Source: Candidatus Desantisbacteria bacterium CG2_30_40_21
GTDB taxonomy: Bacteria > UBA9089 > CG2-30-40-21
Assembly: GCA_001873945.1 (NCBI GenBank)
Contig: MNYI01000127.1
Location: forward strand, 1 to 5,370
Length of the DNA stretch: 5,370 bases
Direction: 5' to 3'
Below, piece after piece: positions 1 through 3,658 of this stretch. Every line of letters starts with the position of its first letter. Position 1 is the first letter of the stretch. The notes beneath the pieces were generated by a model, which made no database searches, was not told the origin of the DNA, and saw only the letters and a program-made list of their open reading frames with translations. A program made the position numbers and the translations under genes.

Positions 1-40
1 ATTTTTAGAAGAAAAAATAGGGCGCTGTCCCCATTTTTCC
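1..40. repeat. Palindromic repeat, copy 1 (cut by the window start)
   Basis: This is the right part of a REP-like palindrome. Bases 1-6 are the end of the left arm, 7-12 the AGAAGA loop, and 13-40 a complete 28-nt right arm. The arm matches the full copy at 2034-2095 in the same orientation. It ends one base before the stop codon (41-43) of the minus-strand coiled-coil gene, so the element sits directly at the 3' end of that gene. No transposase is visible nearby. Confidence 0.85.
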
Positions 41-643
41 CTAAAATATTTGCAACATCTTGCCCAACAGTCCTACCATTGAAATAGCAGCAAAGCCAAG
101 AGCAAATGTAAACAACCTGATGGTTAACGCCCTGTTTTCTCTTAATCCTGCGTCTATTTTTACATCCATCCTTTCTATCAACTTATCCAGTTTAACATCA
201 AGTGATTTTACCCCTGATTTTATATCATTTACCTGTTGTTGCAGGTAATCAAATTTTGTATCCATCGAATTAAATCTTGCATCCACCGAATCAAATTTTG
301 TATCCACCGAATTAAATCTTGCATCCACCGAGTCAAATCTTGCATCCGTCTGTTGCTGCATGTGGTCAAATCTTGCATTCACCGAATCAAATTTTGTATC
401 CATCTGTTGCTGCATGTGGTCAAATCTTGCATTCACCGAGTCAAATCTTGCATCCGTCTGTTGCTGCATGTGATCAAATCTTGCATCCGTTTGTTGTTGC
501 ATGTTGTCAAATTTTGTATCCATCCGTTGTTGCAAATAATCAAAACGAAGCTCAAAATATTTTGAGGTTGGGATAATATTTGTTATCAATACATCCATTG
601 TTTTTTTATCAAGTGTTAACCCTTCCTCTTTTTCTTCTGCCAT
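41..643 (-). CDS. Coiled-coil repeat protein with C-terminal transmembrane anchor
   Basis: I do not recognise a named gene. The protein is 200 aa. A charged N-terminus (1-33) is followed by a repeat domain (34-130), a less regular coiled coil (131-168) and one membrane helix (about 173-197, LTIRLFTFALGFAAISMVGL) with a very short tail. The repeat is a series of modules starting with F: 11-mers such as FDHMQQQTDAR and 7-mers such as FDSVDAR, in the order 11-11-11-7-11-7-11-7-7-7-7. Start choice: AAGGAGG at 651-657 lies 7 nt before the ATG at 643, and the predicted transcription start is near 666. The in-frame ATG at 661 comes before the Shine-Dalgarno site and is unlikely to be used. The architecture resembles DUF1640-like and Borrelia Bdr-like tail-anchored coiled coils, but I claim no homology. 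Expected role: a membrane-tethered oligomer. It is divergent from the secreted-protein gene at 1050. Confidence 0.88.
   Translation of the reverse strand: MAEEKEEGLTLDKKTMDVLITNIIPTSKYFELRFDYLQQRMDTKFDNMQQQTDARFDHMQQQTDARFDSVNARFDHMQQQMDTKFDSVNARFDHMQQQTDARFDSVDARFNSVDTKFDSVDARFNSMDTKFDYLQQQVNDIKSGVKSLDVKLDKLIERMDVKIDAGLRENRALTIRLFTFALGFAAISMVGLLGKMLQIF
254..544 (-). repeat. In-frame 33-bp and 21-bp tandem repeats encoding coiled-coil modules
   Basis: Residues 34-130 of the minus-strand protein are encoded by mixed 33-bp and 21-bp units that diverge slightly from each other. All units are multiples of 3, so gain or loss of a unit keeps the frame. The 33-bp unit adds four codons (QQQT or QQQM) to the 21-bp unit. 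The units are adjacent with no spacers, so this is not a CRISPR array. Confidence 0.9.
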
Positions 644-650
644 ATCAATA

Positions 651-657
651 CCTCCTT
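651..657 (-). promoter_or_regulatory. Shine-Dalgarno site deciding the start at 643
   Basis: Read on the minus strand this is AAGGAGG, 7 nt before ATG at 643. It lies inside the longer open frame that begins at 661, which argues for the shorter 200-aa product. Confidence 0.85.
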
Positions 658-672
658 GCATAATATATTAGT

Positions 673-701
673 ATCATACCATATTTTCTGCTTCTTGTCA
701 A
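673..701 (-). promoter_or_regulatory. Sigma-70-type promoter of the 41-643 coiled-coil gene
   Basis: On the minus strand a consensus -35 box TTGACA (696-701) is followed by a 17-bp spacer (679-695) and a -10 box TATGAT (673-678, one mismatch to TATAAT). The predicted transcription start is near 666, giving a leader of about 20 nt that is mostly the Shine-Dalgarno site. Confidence 0.85.
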
Positions 702-715
702 TCTTTAAAGTAGCT

Positions 716-818
716 GAACCGTCCCGGTTCGTTAAATCCAACGGTTCGCCACTACATGTTACAGGCGAATATAAGGAATACGAAGCGAGACGCTTCATCT
801 ACTGACACGCCACTACAT
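716..818. repeat. Duplicated dyad plus direct-repeat unit in the divergent intergenic region
   Basis: Two 15-bp dyads share one design: GAACCG-TCC-CGGTTC (716-730) and GAAGCG-AGA-CGCTTC (782-796). Each is followed 11-16 bp later by the same 11-mer, CGCCACTACAT (747-757 and 808-818). A further CGGTTC half-site is at 742-747. The region may be a duplicated regulatory module, such as activator sites for the promoter at 849-864, or the remnant of a small repetitive element. The sequence alone does not decide this. Confidence 0.55.
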
Positions 819-848
819 TTTGGACACTTATTTATTTTTATCACATTC

Positions 849-864
849 TGGCACAGTAGTTGCA
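849..864 (+). promoter_or_regulatory. Sigma-54 (RpoN)-type -24/-12 promoter
   Basis: TGGCAC (849-854), five bases, then TTGCA (860-864), preceded by C. The GG (850-851) and GC (862-863) have the required 10-bp gap. This matches YTGGCACG-N4-TTGCW at all positions except the base after GGCAC (A for G). Transcription would start near 875 and give a leader of about 175 nt before the secreted-protein gene at 1050. No convincing sigma-70 promoter was found in front of that gene. A sigma-54 promoter needs an AAA+ activator, which is not in the window. Confidence 0.6.
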
Positions 865-1049
865 TTATATTTTTGCGTGAGGCAGCAACAAGCAAACAGT
901 TTATAACTAAGGTGGTGATGAATTAGGGGTCTTCCTCCAAAGCTTGTCGTTTTTGTTAGGGTTGTAATTTCTGGAATCGTAACCCATTGTAGGAGCAATC
1001 ACAAAGATTGCCCACAAACAAAAATTCAAAGTCTTAGGAGGACAAAAAA
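865..1049 (+). other. Long 5' leader of the secreted-protein gene
   Basis: No ORF worth reporting. Small pairing segments are present: ACAAGC (888-893) with GCTTGT (942-947), GGGTT (959-963) with AACCC (981-985), and GCAATC-ACAAA-GATTGC (995-1011). AGGAGG at 1036-1041 lies 8 nt before the ATG at 1050. I do not recognise a known riboswitch class. Confidence 0.4.
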
Positions 1050-1865
1050 ATGAAAAAGTTATTAGTTAGCGTAGTAGCAGTAGCATTGATGGGCGGAGTA
1101 GCCTATGCAGCAGATATGCAGCAAGAAGATGCATCAGTTGGTCTGAATTGTTTACAATTGATTGAGTTGGTTGGTATTGATATGTCAGAGACAGTGACGC
1201 CTGGGCCAGAGGATTATGCAAGGGATTTGCAGTTTGGCAGAGTGGTGAACAACAACTCAAACATCAACACAGGCAATGAAGCATCTAATGAAAATGTTAT
1301 GAGTGATCAAAACATTGATATGGGTAAAGGCTTTGCAGAGAGAACAGATGCATTGTCAATGACCATATTCACCAATGCACAGGATGGTGCAGCATTGTAT
1401 GTCCATGGTTTACAGCCAGCAACTCAGCAGAACATTTTAAGACTGGAAGATACCTATGTGTCAGTTTGCACAGAAAAGACTTACATCTTGCAGAATGATC
1501 TTGAAGGTGCAGATGCCAATGCTAATTCAACAGCAGTAGCTGAAAGCGCAGCAAATGGTGTTAAATTCGCTTCATCAACAAATAGAGTAGAGAATAACGA
1601 CAGAAATGGACTGGGTGGTAGCGTTATTGGTGATAGCTTTGTTGGTGAGAGCGTTGCTAGTAATACAAGTGTTAATGATTTTGACAAAGCACAGTCTTCA
1701 TGGCTTCGTATCCACAACCAAGCACAACACCTCTTTGAGGTAAAGATGTCAACCAAGGCACCAAGATTAATCGTAATCAACCTTGGTATTGCTAACTTGG
1801 CCAGATACACAGAGGGCGAATATACAAATACATTGACATTCACCCTTATGCCAATCGTTGGATAA
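1050..1865 (+). CDS. Secreted protein of unknown function, possible beta-sandwich surface domain
   Basis: The 271-aa protein starts with a clear Sec signal peptide: MKKLL, hydrophobic core to about residue 16, then AYA at 18-20 with predicted cleavage before A21. The mature part has no further membrane helix. It contains two cysteines (C34, C140) that could form a disulfide once exported, and low-complexity Asn/Ala/Ser-rich stretches (about 64-90 and 152-210). The end, GEYTNTLTFTLMPIVG, reads like the last strands of a beta-sandwich and faintly recalls the C-terminus of WxL-type surface domains, though without the WxL tryptophan. No LPXTG or lipobox is seen. The start is fixed by AGGAGG at 1036-1041. 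The gene stands alone, with a sigma-54-type promoter upstream and a terminator at 1994-2030. A fibre or surface-layer subunit is possible but not shown. Confidence 0.88.
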   Translation: MKKLLVSVVAVALMGGVAYAADMQQEDASVGLNCLQLIELVGIDMSETVTPGPEDYARDLQFGRVVNNNSNINTGNEASNENVMSDQNIDMGKGFAERTDALSMTIFTNAQDGAALYVHGLQPATQQNILRLEDTYVSVCTEKTYILQNDLEGADANANSTAVAESAANGVKFASSTNRVENNDRNGLGGSVIGDSFVGESVASNTSVNDFDKAQSSWLRIHNQAQHLFEVKMSTKAPRLIVINLGIANLARYTEGEYTNTLTFTLMPIVG

Positions 1866-1899
1866 TCTCGGCTAAGACCGTCAGTCTTCCCTCTGATGT

Positions 1900-1915
1900 C
1901 CCCCGCTGGCGGGGG
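1900..1915 (+). other. GC-rich hairpin after the secreted-protein gene
   Basis: CCCCCG (1900-1905), loop CTGG, CGGGGG (1910-1915). It lies 35 nt after the stop codon and has no following T-run, so it is not a canonical terminator. It may protect the mRNA 3' end or be a repeat remnant. Confidence 0.5.
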
Positions 1916-1993
1916 TAGGGGGTGGAATTGATTGACAAGAGTAACGCTAACCCTAACAGAACACAAGTAAAAAGGAAGACCCCTTTTCACTCT

Positions 1994-2030
1994 TCGGGGC
2001 GAGGACACCCTTCTCGCCCCGATATTTTAT
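1994..2030 (+). terminator. Rho-independent terminator of the secreted-protein gene
   Basis: A perfect 10-bp GC-rich stem, TCGGGGCGAG (1994-2003) with CTCGCCCCGA (2013-2022), has a 9-nt loop and is followed by TATTTTAT. It is the first good terminator after the stop at 1865, about 130 nt downstream. Confidence 0.75.
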
Positions 2031-2033
2031 CAG

Positions 2034-2095
2034 GGAAAAATGGGGACAGCGACCTATTTTTAGAAGAAAAAATAGGGCGCTGTCCCCATTTTTCC
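2034..2095. repeat. Palindromic repeat, copy 2 (complete, 62 bp)
   Basis: Left arm 2034-2061, loop AGAAGA 2062-2067, right arm 2068-2095. The 28-nt arms pair with one mismatch (A2052 in the left arm). The core is TGGGGACAGCGACCTATTTT and its complement. It lies between two terminators in noncoding DNA. It resembles REP/BIME elements mobilised in trans by REP-associated Y1 transposases, an assignment based on architecture only. Confidence 0.9.
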
Positions 2096-2123
2096 TATCC
2101 GTCCTCATTTTCCTTATTGGGTC

Positions 2124-2168
2124 AGGCACAGACAATCGTGTTGGTTTGTCTGTGCCTTTTCGTTTTTT
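2124..2168 (+). terminator. Strong rho-independent terminator without an adjacent gene
   Basis: A perfect 12-bp stem, AGGCACAGACAA (2124-2135) with TTGTCTGTGCCT (2146-2157), has a 10-nt loop and is followed by TTTCGTTTTTT to 2168. It points right. The nearest plus-strand stop codon is 258 nt upstream, with another terminator and the palindrome in between, so it may be a backup terminator or the leftover of a lost gene. Confidence 0.8.
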
Positions 2169-2189
2169 GTGGAGTAATAACGAAGAGAA

Positions 2190-2255
2190 CGGACATTCCT
2201 GTCTGCAATCCCTGCCAGCGGAGGAACATCTGCAAATAGCGGACAAGAATGTTCG
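2190..2255. repeat. Imperfect 17-bp inverted repeat
   Basis: The left arm CGGACATTCCTGTCTGC (2190-2206) pairs with GCGGACAAGAATGTTCG (2239-2255): 14 Watson-Crick pairs, two G-T wobbles and one C-A mismatch. The loop is 32 nt and repeats TCTGCAA (2202-2208 and 2229-2235). It has no T-run. It is likely a second REP-like element or a structured RNA, and differs in sequence from the 62-bp palindrome family. Confidence 0.6.
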
Positions 2256-2283
2256 CCCCCTTCCATTACAATTACAATTTTTC

Positions 2284-2312
2284 TTGACATATTTATGGTT
2301 TTGTGGTATTCT
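2284..2312 (+). promoter_or_regulatory. Sigma-70-type promoter of the coiled-coil/nuclease operon
   Basis: A consensus -35 box TTGACA (2284-2289), a 17-bp spacer and a -10 box TATTCT (2307-2312, four of six matches). The predicted start is near 2319. Both sigma-70 promoters in the window have TTGACA, a 17-bp spacer and TGG directly before the -10 box. Confidence 0.7.
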
Positions 2313-2326
2313 TTATTTATACTCAT

Positions 2327-2334
2327 GGAGGTGA
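2327..2334 (+). promoter_or_regulatory. Shine-Dalgarno site of the operon's first gene
   Basis: GGAGGTGA lies 8 nt before the ATG at 2343. An ATG at 2325-2327 opens a four-codon frame (M-E-V-R) that stops at 2337-2339. The ATG at 2336 is out of frame and stops early, so 2343 is the coding start. Confidence 0.75.
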
Positions 2335-2342
2335 GATGAAAA

Positions 2343-2786
2343 ATGACTACCATAAGAGAAGAATTACAGAGAGAGGGTGATGAAATCTTATTGGATGTAT
2401 TGGCTGAAACTGCAACTATTGCAAAGGAAAGGATTATTAAGCATAAGGATTTAAGTGTAGAAAATGTTATCCCCCTTTTGTTGCTTTCCCAATATAATCA
2501 CATTGCCCATCTTGACATAGAACTTAAACAAGGACTTGCGAATTTAGAGCAGAAGATGGATGAACGATTTGAGAAAATAGGACAAGTAATGGATGAACGG
2601 TTTGAGAAGATGGGACAAATGATGGATACACGGTTTGAGAAGGTGGATGAACGGTTTGTGGATGTATACAAAAGCATTTCAGTCATTCATAGCCAGATTA
2701 GCAATCAAACCAAGTGGATGTTTGGGATAGGGGTAGGGATAGTAGCTATTCTGAGTGGGCTTATGACCTTCCTGAAGTTTGGGTAA
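2343..2786 (+). CDS. Small coiled-coil protein with C-terminal transmembrane anchor
   Basis: I do not recognise a named gene. The protein is 147 aa. A predicted helical N-terminal part (1-55) includes a hydrophobic patch, NVIPLLLLSQY (41-51). A coiled coil (about 57-112) follows, then one membrane helix at 125-146 (WMFGIGVGIVAILSGLMTF) ending at the C-terminus. The coiled coil has F-initiated modules FEKIGQVMDER, FEKMGQMMDTR and FEKVDER, so 11-11-7, the same two sizes as in the 41-643 product. At the DNA level two 33-bp units lie at 2556-2621. It is the first gene of a likely operon: the nuclease-like gene starts 19 nt after this stop with no terminator between. The orientation suggests a cytoplasmic coiled coil anchored by its C-terminus. 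A partner role for the next gene product is inference. Confidence 0.88.
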   Translation: MTTIREELQREGDEILLDVLAETATIAKERIIKHKDLSVENVIPLLLLSQYNHIAHLDIELKQGLANLEQKMDERFEKIGQVMDERFEKMGQMMDTRFEKVDERFVDVYKSISVIHSQISNQTKWMFGIGVGIVAILSGLMTFLKFG

Positions 2787-2805
2787 AGGGAAAATGGAGG
2801 AAAAG

Positions 2806-3651
2806 ATGAGAAATTCAATGATGAAGGAAAATGAGAGGCATATTTTGAGTTTACTGCCTACTCTCTTACAAAAAGATGATGAATTTAGAAGAAGTGTCTC
2901 TGTTATCTTGAGTGAAGTGTTTGCAACAAAGGGTGAACTAAGACAGATATTGGAGGAGATTAGTAAGAGCAGAGAAGAATCTAATAAGCGATTTGAAGAG
3001 ATGGATAGACGATTTGAGCAGCGTCAGATAGAGATAGATAAGCGATTTGAAGAGATGGATAGACGATTTGAGCAGCGTCAGATAGAGATAGATAAGCGAT
3101 TTGATGCTATGGATAAGCGATTCGATGCTATGGATAAGCGATTTGATGTTATGGATAAGCGATTTGATGCTATGGATAAGCGATTTGATGTTATGGATAA
3201 GCGATTTGATGTTATGGATAAGCGATTTGATGTTATGGATAAACAATTCGAGGATCAAAAGGATTGGGTTAGCACAGTTATAGGAGGGCTTCAAGGAAGG
3301 GCAGGTAGAAATTTAGAGGATACTATTGCTGGAACATTGAGGGTTGCGTTGAAAAGAAAAGACATAAAACCAGAGAGTATCAAATTGCGTCAAAAGATTC
3401 AAGATGATGATGGTATAATTGGTCCAAAAGGCAGAGACTATGAGTTTGATATATTGATGCATAATGGAGAAACAGCCATCTTTGAGATAAAATCCTATGC
3501 TGAGACAGAAGATGTCCTCCGATTTAATGATAAGGTAGAGCTTGCAAAACAGAAACTTGGTTTAATAAATCCTTCAAAGATATTCATCACCTTGCAGAAA
3601 CATAAAGACATGATGAATACCTGTAAGGAGACAGGTGTAGAATTGGTGTAA
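2806..3651 (+). CDS. Coiled-coil protein with PD-(D/E)XK nuclease-like C-terminal domain (DUF3782-like)
   Basis: The protein is 281 aa from the ATG at 2806, which has GGAGG at 2796-2800, 5 nt upstream. Alternatives in frame are ATG 2794 and TTG 2779, the latter overlapping the previous stop. The N-terminal helical part (1-55) leads into a long coiled coil (about 55-150) made of 7- and 11-residue modules: 7-11-7-11 (FEEMDRR, FEQRQIEIDKR, twice), then about seven copies of FDxMDKR, with F and M at the a/d positions. The C-terminal domain (about 150-281) shows PD-(D/E)XK core features: E171 in a helix (GRNLEDT), D215 in YEFDIL, and E227-x-K229 in AIFEIKSY, so the catalytic set looks complete. 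This domain order matches DUF3782-type proteins as I remember them. It probably acts on nucleic acid, but the substrate is unknown. It converges with the YfhO-like gene, 7 bp between stops. Confidence 0.88.
   Translation: MRNSMMKENERHILSLLPTLLQKDDEFRRSVSVILSEVFATKGELRQILEEISKSREESNKRFEEMDRRFEQRQIEIDKRFEEMDRRFEQRQIEIDKRFDAMDKRFDAMDKRFDVMDKRFDAMDKRFDVMDKRFDVMDKRFDVMDKQFEDQKDWVSTVIGGLQGRAGRNLEDTIAGTLRVALKRKDIKPESIKLRQKIQDDDGIIGPKGRDYEFDILMHNGETAIFEIKSYAETEDVLRFNDKVELAKQKLGLINPSKIFITLQKHKDMMNTCKETGVELV
2986..3093 (+). repeat. Perfect 54-bp tandem duplication within the nuclease gene
   Basis: Two identical 54-bp units (2986-3039 and 3040-3093) each encode 18 residues starting KRFEEMDRRF, that is, one 7-mer plus one 11-mer module. 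Full DNA identity, including third codon positions, points to a recent duplication or ongoing homogenisation. Confidence 0.93.
3094..3240 (+). repeat. Seven 21-bp tandem repeats within the nuclease gene
   Basis: Seven consecutive units of the type AAGCGATTTGATGYTATGGAT encode KRFD(A/V)MD. They differ only at an Ala/Val codon (A-A-V-A-V-V-V) and at one silent T/C in the second unit. A degenerate eighth unit follows (KQFEDQK). Contiguous and in frame, so a coding minisatellite rather than CRISPR. Confidence 0.93.
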
Positions 3652-3658
3652 TTGCCTC

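Noticed and set aside
254..544. CRISPR-like periodic repeats
   Set aside because: Units are contiguous, 21 or 33 bp long, without spacers, and encode a regular coiled coil behind a good promoter and Shine-Dalgarno site. The same holds for 2986-3240.
725..747. tRNA T-arm-like or attC-like sequence (GGTTCGTTAAATCC, GTTAAAT with ATCCAAC)
   Set aside because: No acceptor stem, anticodon arm or CCA context fits a tRNA. The two attC-like core motifs overlap and no integron cassette structure is present.
616..798. 60-aa minus-strand ORF
   Set aside because: It overlaps the TTGACA/TATGAT promoter, the Shine-Dalgarno site and the start of the 41-643 gene, and has no ribosome binding site of its own. 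Its N-terminal part is a translation of the dyads and direct repeats.
1900..1915. Terminator directly after the secreted-protein gene
   Set aside because: The stem is GC-rich but is followed by TAGGGGG rather than a T-run. The hairpin at 1994-2030 is the better candidate.
1922..2246. Overlapping ORFs on both strands (105 and 97 aa)
   Set aside because: They run through two terminators, the palindrome and an inverted repeat, and have no convincing Shine-Dalgarno site or recognisable domain.
2779..2805. TTG start at 2779 for the nuclease gene, overlapping the upstream stop
   Set aside because: The ATG at 2806 has GGAGG 5 nt upstream. The TTG has no comparable ribosome binding site. The ATG at 2794 remains possible.
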